A stretch of DNA of 64,000 bases from the NCBI RefSeq assembly GCF_017307495.1, contig NZ_JAFKHE010000013.1:1-64000 (forward strand), given 5' to 3'. This stretch comes from Devosia sp. (GTDB lineage: Bacteria > Pseudomonadota > Alphaproteobacteria > Rhizobiales > Devosiaceae). The notes under the pieces were generated by a model that did not search any database, had not been told where the DNA came from, and saw nothing but the letters and a program-made list of their open reading frames with translations. The position numbers and the translations under genes are program-made. This document shows, piece by piece, positions 1 to 8,293 of the stretch (positions are counted from its first letter, which is position 1; each line of letters starts with the position of its first letter).

Positions 1-290
1 CGGCTCCGGGTGATGGATGGGCGGGGTGACCGGCGCGGTTCAGGGCCACGCGGGTAGTCCGCAAATGAAACGGCCGTCGCCGCGCCGGTCTTATCGAGGT
101 CTGGGTGAGACCGCTGCCGTGAGGGAGCGTGCGCGGCTGGTTCTCTCCACACCCTGTTACCAGGACGGGACCTGACCAGTCGGCCGGTTGCCCACGACAC
201 CGACCCGCCATGGGACGACTCCCATGACCCTCGATATCCAGCCACCATTCGTTCGTCGCGAGCGCCCGCCCGTGGTTGGACGGAGGCAGG
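1..290. repeat. Structured non-coding repeat, copy A
   Basis: No coding sequence is supported here. The stretch is a diverged copy of 9960-10250. It can fold into an 11-bp stem (28-38 with 80-90) enclosing a GCGG/CCGC hairpin (50-62), then GGTCT/AGACC (98-112), a CCTG-TTAC-CAGG hairpin (153-164) and a 7-bp hairpin CATGGGA/TCCCATG (209-226). The stems are kept in the other copy although bases differ, which argues for selected structure. I do not recognise the family, and the active strand is unknown. The window edge may truncate it on the left. Confidence 0.7.
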
Positions 291-363
291 ATAAGGGGGC
301 GTGGATGTGGGGGGATTAGTTTTGTGCGGAATCTTTCGGCCGGTGCGTGGACCCACCCGGGCG

Positions 364-445
364 CCCAGCTTGGCCTGGGCCCAGCTTACGGCTGGTGCGG
401 GAGGCGAGGTGGGTCCCAGCTTTCGCTGGGATGACAGCCGGTGGG
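364..445. repeat. Short palindromic repeat of the GGGATGACA family
   Basis: The core CCCAGC-TTTC-GCTGGG at 415-430 is followed by ATGACAGCC. It is the same element found twice at 10337-10448 and 10518-10629. It lies about 75-120 bases beyond structured repeat A, as the other copies lie beyond structured repeat B. It sits just past the stop codon of ptsH and could act as a hairpin at the 3' end of that transcript. Confidence 0.6.
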
Positions 446-475
446 AGCGGCGGGCTCAGTGCCCTCCGCAGGTCC

Positions 476-787
476 CTAGGCCGGCGCGCCGTCGGCGTCT
501 TCGTCGAAGCCGTTGTTGACCAGCGTGGTGATCGCGTCGAGCGCCTCGCGGGCCTGCTTGCCGGTGGCCTGGACGAGAATGGTCGAACCCGGCCCGGCGC
601 CCAGCATCATCAGGCCCATGATCGAGTTGCCGTTCACCGCGGTGCCGTCGCGCACCACCTTGATCTCGGCATCGAAGCACTCGGCCGTGCGCACGAAGCG
701 CGCCGAGGCGCGCGCATGCAGCCCCTTGCGATTGACGATGGTCAATTGCTGCGCGAGCGCCCGGTCCGATCCTGCCGCGGTATCCAT
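476..787 (-). CDS. ptsH: HPr-like phosphocarrier (nitrogen-type PTS)
   Basis: Cytoplasmic phosphocarrier of 103 residues. The active-site motif KGLHARAS places the phospho-histidine at H24, and NGNSIMGLMML places the HPr-kinase target serine at S55. It receives phosphate from EI-Ntr (not in the window) and passes it to EIIA proteins. In Hyphomicrobiales this PTS has no sugar permease and serves regulation. It is the last gene of a minus-strand series EIIA-HPr behind hprK and chvG/chvI, 24 bases after the EIIA gene. No strong ribosome site precedes the ATG. The usual downstream neighbour ahcY is absent; a repeat region follows. Confidence 0.93.
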   Translation of the reverse strand: MDTAAGSDRALAQQLTIVNRKGLHARASARFVRTAECFDAEIKVVRDGTAVNGNSIMGLMMLGAGPGSTILVQATGKQAREALDAITTLVNNGFDEDADGAPA

Positions 788-811
788 GCTGCAAGGATGC
801 CCGAAATGGCG

Positions 812-1210
812 TCAGCCGCCAAGCGTTTCGCTGGCCACGTTGATGTATTTCCGCCCGGCCTCGGCCGCCGCGGCCACGGCCCGCTTGATGTCGAAGTCGG
901 CGCGGATGCGCGCCAGCTTGACCAGCATGGGCAGGTTCACGCCGGCGATCACCTCGACCTCGCGCTGCTGCATGATCGAGATGGCGAGGTTGGACGGCGT
1001 GCCGCCGAACATGTCGGTGAGGATCACCACGCCCTGGCCCTGGTCGGCGCGGTCGACACCGCTGAGGATGTCGTTGCGCCGCTCCTCCATGTCGTCGTCG
1101 GGGCCGATGGCCACCGTCTCAACGAAGTCCTGCGGACCGACGACATGCTCGAGGGCAGACTTGAACTCGACGGCGAGCGCACCGTGAGTCACCAGAACCA
1201 TGCCGATCAT
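812..1210 (-). CDS. PTS EIIA component, mannose family
   Basis: Soluble EIIA-Man-type domain of 132 residues, the phosphate acceptor from HPr. The N-terminus MIGMVLVTHG carries the phospho-histidine at H9, and the motif TDMFGGTPSN is typical of the family. No EIIB, EIIC or EIID gene is near, so the protein is regulatory rather than a transporter part, as in other alphaproteobacteria. The ATG at 1210 is chosen because the family starts almost directly with this strand; the reading frame extends further upstream without homology. It lies between hprK (81-base gap) and ptsH (24-base gap). Confidence 0.92.
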   Translation of the reverse strand: MIGMVLVTHGALAVEFKSALEHVVGPQDFVETVAIGPDDDMEERRNDILSGVDRADQGQGVVILTDMFGGTPSNLAISIMQQREVEVIAGVNLPMLVKLARIRADFDIKRAVAAAAEAGRKYINVASETLGG

Positions 1211-1291
1211 GCAATATCCCCAGTCCCGGAGGTTCCGGCGGGACCCGAGGCCCCGGACGAACCCCGAGTCTTGACCCATGCGGGCCTTGAT

Positions 1292-1777
1292 TCAAGTGGT
1301 TTTTTGTCGCGCCGCACCGCCGGGCGCAGCGAGCGCCCGGAGCGCCTCGCGCACCAGCAGGCCCTGGTGCCGCCCGTCGACCACACCGGCCCGCGGCACC
1401 GGCGCCCGCGGCACCGCGATGCCGAACAGCTCGGTGACCAGGGCGTCCTCCTCCAGCATGCGCTCGAGCGTGTCGACGAGGTCGATGACCAGGTCGACCC
1501 CGGCCGCCTCGACATGCGGCCGGCTGACGATGCCGCGGCCGCGCAGCTCGATCAGCCCGGCGATGTTGGGGGCGGGATGCATGGCGAGCCGGCCGTCCTC
1601 GACGACGATCTCCACCCGGTCGTCGGAGACCAGCTTCGCCTCGCGCCCCCGGGCCTCCCAGGTATCGAGCAGGTCGAGGGCCAGCAGTGACTTGCCGGCG
1701 CCCGGCGGTCCGCGCAGGATCACGCCGAGGCCGTCGAGCACGATGCCGGTGGCGTGGATATTGTGGCGCTCGCTCAT
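1292..1777 (-). CDS. hprK: HPr kinase/phosphorylase, short alphaproteobacterial form
   Basis: Phosphorylates and dephosphorylates the regulatory serine of HPr. The 161-residue protein consists only of the C-terminal kinase domain; Gram-positive HprK is about 310 residues with an extra N-terminal domain. The P-loop GPPGAGKS is at residues 23-30, and the second family region (LRGRGIVSRPHVEAAGVDLV) follows near residues 78-97. The start overlaps the chvG stop by four bases (ATGA), so translation is probably coupled to the sensor kinase. This links PTS state to ChvG/ChvI output, a known arrangement in rhizobia and Brucella. Confidence 0.93.
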   Translation of the reverse strand: MSERHNIHATGIVLDGLGVILRGPPGAGKSLLALDLLDTWEARGREAKLVSDDRVEIVVEDGRLAMHPAPNIAGLIELRGRGIVSRPHVEAAGVDLVIDLVDTLERMLEEDALVTELFGIAVPRAPVPRAGVVDGRHQGLLVREALRALAAPGGAARQKTT

Positions 1778-3564
1778 TTCCGCTTCTCGGCCGCGGCGCG
1801 CCGCAGGCGCACCGTGAACCGCGCGCCGCTGCGGTCCTCGCGGTTGGCGCCCGCGATCGAGCCGCCATGCGCCTCGACGATCTGCCGCGAGATGGCGAGC
1901 CCGAGGCCCGAATGGTCGCCGAAATGCTCGCCGTCCGGCCGGTCGGTATAGAAGCGCTGGAAGATGCGCGTGATGTCGCCGCGGATGCCCGGGCCCTCGT
2001 CGGTCACCGTGATGGTCACGCCGTCCTCGTCCGAGCGCACCAGCACCAGCACCTTGCCGCCTGCGGGCGAGAACGAGACCGCGTTGTCGATCAGGTTGTT
2101 GATGACCTGGGCCAGCCGGCTGTCATGGCCCAGCACCACCGGCGAGTACCGGCTCACGTGCTTTTCCAGCACCACGTCGACCTTGCGGTTGGCCGCCACG
2201 TCCTTCTGGATCGACACCATGGCGTCGCAGAGCTGGGCGATATCGACCCGCTCGGCGCTCTGGCGCGCCAGTTCCGCATCGAGCCGGCTGGCGTTGGAGA
2301 TGTCGGAGATCAGCCGGTCGAGCCGGCGCACGTCGTGCTGGATGATGGCGTTGAGCCGCTCGCGATCCTCGGCCCGCCGCGCCCGCGGCAGCGTCTCGAC
2401 CGCGGAGCGCAGCGAGGTCAGCGGGTTCTTGAGCTCGTGCGCCACGTCCGCGGCGAAGCGCTCGATCGCCTCGATGCGCCCGTAGAGGGCCGCCGTCATC
2501 GAGCGCAGCGCCTTGCTCAGGTGCCCGACCTCGTCGGTGCGCTCGCTGAAATCGGGGATCTCGGCCCGACTGGTGATGGTCGACTGCACCGTCTCGGCCG
2601 CCCCGGCCAGTCGCCGCAGCGGTCCGGCGATGGTGCCGGCCATGAGCAGCGACAGGATGATCTGCACCGCCGCCGCGACGAGCGCGATCCGCAGCACGCT
2701 CCAGCGCTCCGAGGTGGCGATCTGGTCGATGTCGCCCGGCTGGGTGGAGAGCAGCAGCACGCCGACCGTGGCGCGCACGCGCTGGATCGGCACCGCCACC
2801 GACACCACCAGCTGGTGCTTGGGATCGACGCGCACGATGGCCGTCGCCGCGCCGCCCAGCGCCGCTGCGACCTCGGGGTACTTGGTGCCCTCGTCGACCC
2901 CCAGTTCCTGGTACTGCGGGTAGTCGTCGCCCGGCAGCCAGTCCATGAACGTGTTCCACCAGTCGAACAGGAAGAAGTTGCCGCTGTCCGCCGGCTTGCT
3001 GATCTGCCGCAGCACCTCGCCGCGCGCATAGAGGTTCGTGCTGTCGAGGATCAGCAGTCCGCCCTGGTCGTAGATGCGGGCCCGCGTCCGTGTCGGGGTC
3101 ACGAGGTTGCGCAGCAGCGGCGCCACGCGCTCGGGGTTGATCGGGAACTCGAGGCTGGGATCGAAGAAGCTGAGCGGGGAGACCGGCTCGCCGTCCTGCA
3201 GCTCCAGCAGCCGGTCGGGATTGACGGTGATCACGTCGCTGTCGACCGTGGCCGAGGCGGCGATCGCCGCAGCGATGATCTCGCCCTGCACGCGCAGGCT
3301 CTGCACGCGCGCCTCGATCAGGCCGGTGCGCCACTGGTTGAGGAACAGGATGCCCACCACCAGCACGGCGAGGCCGGCAAGGTTGAGCACGATGATGCGG
3401 CGCGCCAGGCTCGAGAAGATCGTCAGCTCGAGCAGGCGCTTGAGCTGTCCCAGCACGGTCAGCACAAAATGCCCGATCGCTGCCGCGATGCGGTTCAGCC
3501 TCGACATTGGACCCTGCGCGGATGCGGGCCGGCGACCGGTCACATCCTCTTCGGTAACGGCCAA
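1774..3564 (-). CDS. chvG: Sensor histidine kinase ChvG (ExoS/BvrS family)
   Basis: Inner-membrane sensor of 596 residues that responds to acid/envelope stress. Transmembrane segments lie near residues 54-76 and 289-312 with a periplasmic sensor between them, then HAMP (about 312-365), a HisKA domain with phospho-acceptor H376 in DVAHELKNPLTSLR, and an HATPase domain with the N-box LIDNAVSFSP and the G-boxes DEGPGI and GLGLA. It phosphorylates ChvI, whose gene ends 9 bases upstream. Its stop overlaps the hprK start. The family is strongly conserved in Hyphomicrobiales and controls envelope, exopolysaccharide and host-interaction genes there. Confidence 0.95.
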   Translation of the reverse strand: MAVTEEDVTGRRPASAQGPMSRLNRIAAAIGHFVLTVLGQLKRLLELTIFSSLARRIIVLNLAGLAVLVVGILFLNQWRTGLIEARVQSLRVQGEIIAAAIAASATVDSDVITVNPDRLLELQDGEPVSPLSFFDPSLEFPINPERVAPLLRNLVTPTRTRARIYDQGGLLILDSTNLYARGEVLRQISKPADSGNFFLFDWWNTFMDWLPGDDYPQYQELGVDEGTKYPEVAAALGGAATAIVRVDPKHQLVVSVAVPIQRVRATVGVLLLSTQPGDIDQIATSERWSVLRIALVAAAVQIILSLLMAGTIAGPLRRLAGAAETVQSTITSRAEIPDFSERTDEVGHLSKALRSMTAALYGRIEAIERFAADVAHELKNPLTSLRSAVETLPRARRAEDRERLNAIIQHDVRRLDRLISDISNASRLDAELARQSAERVDIAQLCDAMVSIQKDVAANRKVDVVLEKHVSRYSPVVLGHDSRLAQVINNLIDNAVSFSPAGGKVLVLVRSDEDGVTITVTDEGPGIRGDITRIFQRFYTDRPDGEHFGDHSGLGLAISRQIVEAHGGSIAGANREDRSGARFTVRLRRAAAEKRK

Positions 3565-3573
3565 GTCGTCCCC

Positions 3574-4293
3574 TTACTGCTCCTTGAAGCGGTAGCCCAC
3601 GCCATAGAGCGTTTCGATCATCTCGAAATCGTCGTCGACGGCCTTGAACTTCTTGCGCAGCCGCTTGATGTGGCTGTCGATGGTGCGGTCATCGACATAG
3701 ACCTGGTCGTCATACGCGGCATCCATCAGCGCGTTGCGCGATTTCACCACGCCGGGCCGCAGCGCCAGCGCCTGCAGGATCAGGAATTCGGTGACGGTGA
3801 GCGTGACGCGCTGCCCCTTCCAGGTGCAGGTATGCCGCTCCTCGTCCATGACCAGCGAGCCGCGCTCGATCAGCGCCTTGCTCGGCGTCGCTTCGGCGCC
3901 CGGCGTTCCCGCCGCCGCCGAGGGGTCGCGCGGCGCGGCGCGGCGCAGCACCGATTTCACCCGCTCGACCAGGAGGCGCTGGCTGAACGGCTTGGTGATG
4001 AAGTCGTCGGCACCCATCTTGAGGCCGAACAGTTCGTCGATCTCCTCGTCCTTGCTGGTGAGGAAGATCACCGGCACGTCGGACTTCTGGCGCAGCCGGC
4101 GCAGCAGTTCCATGCCGTCCATGCGCGGCATCTTGATGTCGAGGATGGCGAGGTCGGGCCGGTCGGCCGTCAGCCCCTCGAGGCCCGAGGCCCCATCGGT
4201 ATAGGTGGCGACCTGATACCCTTCGGCCTCGAGCGTCAGCGATACCGAGGTCAGGATATTGCGGTCGTCGTCCACCAGTGCGATCTTGGGCAT
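3574..4293 (-). CDS. chvI: Response regulator ChvI (OmpR family)
   Basis: DNA-binding response regulator of 239 residues. The receiver domain (1-120) has acidic residues DDD at 8-10, phospho-acceptor D52 in LDIKMP and a conserved lysine in TKPFS. A winged-helix DNA-binding domain follows (about 145-237; [14 protein letters not shown] and YGVGYRF). The start at 4293 is chosen over an upstream in-frame codon because AGGGAG stands 5 bases before it. It is transcribed divergently from pckA across 228 bases; in rhizobia ChvI-type regulators influence metabolic genes, so a shared control region is plausible. Confidence 0.95.
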   Translation of the reverse strand: MPKIALVDDDRNILTSVSLTLEAEGYQVATYTDGASGLEGLTADRPDLAILDIKMPRMDGMELLRRLRQKSDVPVIFLTSKDEEIDELFGLKMGADDFITKPFSQRLLVERVKSVLRRAAPRDPSAAAGTPGAEATPSKALIERGSLVMDEERHTCTWKGQRVTLTVTEFLILQALALRPGVVKSRNALMDAAYDDQVYVDDRTIDSHIKRLRKKFKAVDDDFEMIETLYGVGYRFKEQ

Positions 4294-4486
4294 TGAGCTC
4301 CCTTTCATCGAGGTATCGGCCACGGCGCTTCAGTCGCGCCCAGCCGAAATGTGGCGGACATTGACTGCCACAATTGCGCATAAATAAGGCGTCGGGCCTG
4401 CGATTGCCAGCCTGCCGCACCCAACCGAAGTCGCAGGACTTCTGTCGTACGCCGGATTTCCGGATGTTCCGCAGTGGCTTGCGCGG

Positions 4487-4518
4487 CGTAACTCGGCTCA
4501 TTCGAGATCGGAGTTACG
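4487..4518 (+). promoter_or_regulatory. Stem-loop covering the pckA ribosome site
   Basis: An exact 8-base inverted repeat CGTAACTC (4487-4494) / GAGTTACG (4511-4518) ends three bases before the pckA ATG. The only purine-rich Shine-Dalgarno candidate (GGAG at 4510-4513) lies at and within the 3' arm, so folding would hide it. It could be a translational control element, or DNA dyad symmetry for a regulator such as ChvI. Seen in the sequence; function is inferred. Confidence 0.4.
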
Positions 4519-4521
4519 GCC

Positions 4522-6075
4522 ATGGGGCACGATATTCACCAGCAGATCGCAGCGCGGATCGGGGCTTTGGCTACCGTGCGCTGGGACGAACTGCCCCCTA
4601 CGCTCGTCGAGACGGCGCTCGGCCGCGGCGAGGGGCGCCTTGCCGCCGGCGGCGCGCTGGCGGTGACCACCGGCGTCTATACCGGCCGCTCGGTCAAGGA
4701 CAAGTTCATCGTCCGCGACGCGGCGACCGACGGCCACGTCTGGTGGGACAACAACCAGCCGATGGCGCCGGAGCATTTCGACGTGCTGCTCGCCGACATG
4801 CTGGCCTCGATCGCCGAGCGCCAGCTGCACGGCCAGCACCTGCTTGCCGGCGCCGATGCGGCGCACCAGATGAAGGTCGCGGTCGTGACCGAAACGGCCT
4901 GGCACGCGCTGTTCATCCGCAACCTGCTGATCCGCCCCGACGCCCCCACGGCCGAGGGCACCGATGTCACCATCCTGCACCTGCCCAGCTTTTCCGCCGA
5001 TCCGGCCCGCCACGGCACCCGCACCGGCACGGTGATTGCCCTCGACATGGCGCGCAAGCTGGTCCTCATCGGCGGTACCGCCTATGCCGGCGAAATCAAG
5101 AAGTCGGTGTTTTCGCTGTTCAACTACCACGCGCCGCTCACCGGCACGATGCCGATGCACTGCTCGGCCAATATCGGCCCGGATGGCGACGTGGCGCTGT
5201 TCTTCGGGCTTTCGGGCACCGGTAAGACCACGCTCTCCAACGATCCGGAGCGCCTGCTGATCGGCGACGACGAGCACGGCTGGACCGCCGAGGGCGTGTT
5301 CAACCTCGAGGGTGGCTGCTACGCCAAGACGGTCAAGCTCAGCCCCACGGCCGAGCCGCAGATCCATGCCGCCACGCAGCGCTTCGGCACCGTGCTCGAG
5401 AACCTCAATCTCGATGACCGGCTGGTGCCGCTCTACGACGACATCTCGCTCACCGAGAACACCCGCGCCGCCTATCCGCTCGAAACCCTGCCGGTCGTCG
5501 CCGAAGGCGGCGTCGGCGGTCGTCCGCGCACCGTGGTGTTCCTGACCGCCGACGCCTTCGGCGTGCTGCCCCCGATCGCCAGGCTCTCGCCCGAGCAGGC
5601 GGTGTTCCACTTCCTGTCGGGCTACACCGCCAAGGTCGCCGGCACCGAGCGCGGCATCACCGAGCCGGTCGCCACCTTCTCGGCCTGCTTCGGCGCCCCG
5701 TTCATGCCGCTGCATCCCACCGTCTACGGCCGGCTGCTCGAGGAGCGCCTGACCCAGACCGGCGCCAGCATCTACCTGCTCAACACCGGCTGGACCGGCG
5801 GCGGCTATGGCGTGGGCAAGCGCATCGACATCGCCACCACCAGGCGCCTCCTCGATGCTGCCCTGTCGGGTGAGCTCGAGCAGGGCGAGATGCGCACCGA
5901 GCCGCTGTTCGGCATGCAGGTTCCCCTGCGCGTCGAAGGCGTCACCCCCCGCGCCCTCGACCCCCGCGCCGGCTGGGCCGACGTTGCCGCCTACGACGCG
6001 GCAGCGGCCAGGCTCCAGGAACTGTTCGCCAACAACTTCCGCAAGTTCGAACAGGTCGCGGAAGCGGCGGAGTAG
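4522..6075 (+). CDS. pckA: Phosphoenolpyruvate carboxykinase (ATP)
   Basis: Converts oxaloacetate and ATP to phosphoenolpyruvate, CO2 and ADP, the entry step of gluconeogenesis from organic acids. The 517-residue length is close to the usual 530-540. The kinase-1a P-loop [14 protein letters not shown] is at residues 229-242, followed by the metal/kinase-2 region DDEHGW. Monocistronic; divergent from chvI, an arrangement conserved in rhizobia. A hairpin sits immediately before the start codon. Confidence 0.97.
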   Translation: MGHDIHQQIAARIGALATVRWDELPPTLVETALGRGEGRLAAGGALAVTTGVYTGRSVKDKFIVRDAATDGHVWWDNNQPMAPEHFDVLLADMLASIAERQLHGQHLLAGADAAHQMKVAVVTETAWHALFIRNLLIRPDAPTAEGTDVTILHLPSFSADPARHGTRTGTVIALDMARKLVLIGGTAYAGEIKKSVFSLFNYHAPLTGTMPMHCSANIGPDGDVALFFGLSGTGKTTLSNDPERLLIGDDEHGWTAEGVFNLEGGCYAKTVKLSPTAEPQIHAATQRFGTVLENLNLDDRLVPLYDDISLTENTRAAYPLETLPVVAEGGVGGRPRTVVFLTADAFGVLPPIARLSPEQAVFHFLSGYTAKVAGTERGITEPVATFSACFGAPFMPLHPTVYGRLLEERLTQTGASIYLLNTGWTGGGYGVGKRIDIATTRRLLDAALSGELEQGEMRTEPLFGMQVPLRVEGVTPRALDPRAGWADVAAYDAAAARLQELFANNFRKFEQVAEAAE

Positions 6076-6113
6076 GGCCCCGCAAGCTCGTGTGACGAAA
6101 CCGGCACCAGCCG

Positions 6114-6271
6114 CCCTTCTCCCCTTGCGGGAGAAGGTGGCGCGCAGCGCCGGATGAGGGGTGTCGCAGGCGGCAGTCTGCGCGACCGGAGCAAAGCGAC
6201 GGGCGACGACGAGGGCTGAGACTGACCCCTCATCCGCCCTTCGGGCACCTTCTCCCGCAAGGGGAGAAGGG
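6114..6271. repeat. 158-bp inverted repeat
   Basis: Exact 26-base arms (6114-6139 and 6246-6271) plus an inner exact 12-base pair, CGGATGAGGGGT (6151-6162) with 6225-6236. The whole can fold into a long cruciform or hairpin between the convergent genes pckA and the SleB-like gene. It belongs to the same broad class as the CTCCCC...GGGGAG palindromes elsewhere in the window and may serve as a bidirectional terminator. Confidence 0.85.
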
Positions 6272-6347
6272 AGGAGCGGACCACTCTCCTCACCCCCAAA
6301 CGAAAAAGGCCCCGTTCAGGGCCCATTCATCCGCGTTTTCGTAAGGC

Positions 6348-7208
6348 TCAGTTCGTCGCGTAGAACACGTGCGAGCCGATGGCGGCGACGCGGTGGAAGG
6401 TGTGCGACCATTGCGGGGCGACCGCGGTGGTGTGGTAGAACAGCGCCGAGTTCGGGATGACGCCGGGGCGCTCGCCGCGCTGGAACTCGTAGAACGCATC
6501 GTCGGCCAGCTTCAGCGACCGGTTCCACGCCGTGCGTTCGCGCCCCATGTCGGAGCGGCCGTCGCAGGCAAAAGTGAACTGGCACTTGTACTTGCCCTTG
6601 TCGGCGTTCTGGAACACCACGCCGCAGATGGTGGACGGGTACTTCTTGCTCATCGCGCGGTTGATGATGACGTTGGCCACTGCCAGCTGGCCCTCGCGGC
6701 TCTCGCCACGCGCCTCGTGGTAGATCGCCTGCGCCAGGCACAGCCGCTCGCCCTCGGCGAGCTTGACGCGCTTGGTAGTCGGCACGAACCCGTCCTGCGC
6801 GTAGTTGGTGAGCACGGCCGCGGTCAGCGCCGGCTTGTCGGAGAAATCGGCCGCCTCGATCGCGTCGAGCGCCTTGTTCTGCTTCTTGGCGATATAGCCG
6901 AGCAGCACGTCCTCGGTCAGCTCGGCCTGCGCGGCCGGCACGTCGAAGCCGTCGAAGCTCTTGAGCTGCTGCTGGCGGGACACGTAGGCCTCGAGCAGCG
7001 CATTGGTCAGCTGCGGCTGCGTCGCGGCATGGAACTGCTCGCGCTTGATCGACACGGCCGAGGTGAAAGCGGCGGGAACGACGGTCGCGTCGGCGAGGTC
7101 TTCGGCATTGGCGGGCGCCACGGTGACGTGCAGCACGAAGGCTGCTGCGGCAATCGCCGCCGCGTGCATGACCACGCGCACCGTCTTCGCGAAAGCCCCT
7201 GCCCTCAA
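6348..7208 (-). CDS. Secreted SleB-like cell-wall hydrolase
   Basis: Probable peptidoglycan hydrolase (Hydrolase_2/SleB family) of 286 residues. A signal peptide is predicted, cleaved after ANA near residue 35. Residues 36-150 are an uncharacterised helical region, and the catalytic domain follows (about 153-286) with AIYHEARGES, where E165 is the likely acid residue, and repeated cysteines (C157, and in TICGVV, KCQFTFAC). The TTG at 7208 is preferred to ATG at 7169 because it supplies the basic n-region of the signal peptide and has GGAAGG upstream. A CtrA-type site lies 130-145 bases upstream, suggesting cell-cycle control. Confidence 0.85.
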   Translation of the reverse strand: MRAGAFAKTVRVVMHAAAIAAAAFVLHVTVAPANAEDLADATVVPAAFTSAVSIKREQFHAATQPQLTNALLEAYVSRQQQLKSFDGFDVPAAQAELTEDVLLGYIAKKQNKALDAIEAADFSDKPALTAAVLTNYAQDGFVPTTKRVKLAEGERLCLAQAIYHEARGESREGQLAVANVIINRAMSKKYPSTICGVVFQNADKGKYKCQFTFACDGRSDMGRERTAWNRSLKLADDAFYEFQRGERPGVIPNSALFYHTTAVAPQWSHTFHRVAAIGSHVFYATN

Positions 7209-7528
7209 CCCGCCTACCTTCCCCGATGCCGCCCCCGAGGCAGCCCAGTGGTCTCGTTACCCTGCCGGCAACCTAGCCGAGCCCGGGCGGTGATGGAACC
7301 CAGAATTTACAGTTACTTAACCATGAACGTTAGGCTCTTAAATTGAGGTTAATGCCCCGCGACCGGGGGTGAAAGCCCTGATTTTCAAGAGCTTTGCCGA
7401 TAGGTAACGGCAGCCTTCGACAATTGATAAAAGTTAATCGTTCCGAATCGTTGCACGAACACAACAGTGCCGGCGCCCCGTTTCCGGAGGCCGGCTGCAA
7501 GCTGTCGAGCGTAACTTGAGTCGCGGCC
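7209..7528. other. Intergenic region upstream of the SleB-like gene
   Basis: About 320 bases without a supported gene. The middle part (7290-7450) is clearly AT-richer than its surroundings and holds the CtrA-type motif at 7338-7352, as expected of a promoter region for the leftward hydrolase gene. The HAD gene on the same strand ends at 7529. No convincing -35/-10 pair could be fixed by eye. Confidence 0.6.
7338..7352. promoter_or_regulatory. CtrA-type binding motif TTAA-N7-TTAA
   Basis: TTAA, seven bases, TTAA: the full-site consensus of the alphaproteobacterial cell-cycle regulator CtrA. It stands 130-145 bases before the start of the SleB-like hydrolase, in a local AT-rich stretch. CtrA is known to control cell-wall enzymes in Caulobacter and rhizobia. 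The match is seen; binding is inferred. Confidence 0.55.
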
Positions 7529-8221
7529 TCAGCCGCGCGGGAAGGCAGCGTCGCGCAGCACGTGGAGACTGTCCATCACCGCCACGCACAGCGCGCTGAT
7601 CTCGTCGGACGGGGCGACGATGTCGGGCACCATGATGGTCTGCAGCCCCGCCGCATGCGCCGCCCGCACCCCGGCATGGGAGTCCTCGACCGCGATGGCC
7701 TGGCCGGGCGCGATGCCCAGCAGCTGCGTGGCCCTCAGGTAGGGCTCCGGGTGCGGCTTGGGATTGGTGACGTCGTCGCGCGTCACCACCGCGGCGAAAT
7801 GGTCGAGCAGCCCGGCGTGGCCGAGATGCCCGAGCGCGTGCTGCGCGCGCGACGAGGTGGCGACGGCGGTCGGGATGCGGGCCGACCGGAGCTCGCGCAG
7901 GATTTCGTGCACACCGGTCTTGACCGGCACCGACAGCTCCATGCGCGCCTTCATCTTGGTGCGGCACATGTCGTCGAACACGGCATAGGGAAAGCTCACG
8001 CCATAGGCCTCGACCAGCAGCCGGTTGGTGGTCTCGTGGCTCGAGCCGACGATCTGGTGGTGCAGCCCGTCGGTCATGGCGAAGCCGAGCTCGGTGCTCA
8101 CGTCCCACACGATCTCCTTGAACACCATCTCGGTGTCGAGCAGCGTGCCGTCCATGTCGAAGACGATGGCGGAGAAGGGTTTCAGCGGGGCGTTCGGCGC
8201 GTTCGTGGGCATGGCCTGCAT
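7529..8221 (-). CDS. HAD-superfamily phosphatase (phosphoglycolate phosphatase-like)
   Basis: Haloacid-dehalogenase hydrolase of about 230 residues, subfamily IA. Motif I FDMDGTLLDTE gives nucleophile D22 and acid/base D24; motif II is VATSSR; motif III is NPKPHPEPY, with the acidic loop VEDSHAGVRAA. The alpha-helical cap lies between motifs I and II. The substrate is a small phosphorylated metabolite (sugar phosphate or phosphoglycolate) that cannot be told from sequence. Start is 8221 or 8212; neither has a strong ribosome site. It is divergent from the J-domain gene by about 70 bases. Confidence 0.88.
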   Translation of the reverse strand: MQAMPTNAPNAPLKPFSAIVFDMDGTLLDTEMVFKEIVWDVSTELGFAMTDGLHHQIVGSSHETTNRLLVEAYGVSFPYAVFDDMCRTKMKARMELSVPVKTGVHEILRELRSARIPTAVATSSRAQHALGHLGHAGLLDHFAAVVTRDDVTNPKPHPEPYLRATQLLGIAPGQAIAVEDSHAGVRAAHAAGLQTIMVPDIVAPSDEISALCVAVMDSLHVLRDAAFPRG

Positions 8222-8293
8222 ATAGGCAGAATTGCCCGCCGCCGCTACCCTGCCGGCTTCAACGCGCCGCGACGACCTGCTATGTGCGATCCG

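Noticed and set aside
1..290. Assignment of the structured repeat to RNase P RNA, 6S RNA, tmRNA or a cobalamin riboswitch
   Set aside because: Only a short CTGGTAACAG on the minus strand recalls RNase P; the universal conserved boxes of each family are absent.
347..1690. Long plus-strand open frames opposite ptsH-hprK-chvG, and similar ones opposite most genes
   Set aside because: They are antisense shadows typical of GC-rich coding DNA; the minus-strand proteins have catalytic motifs, the plus-strand frames have none.
7317..7331. Second CtrA site TTAA-N7-CGTT upstream of the hydrolase
   Set aside because: Only one half-site matches; the neighbouring 7338-7352 site is complete.
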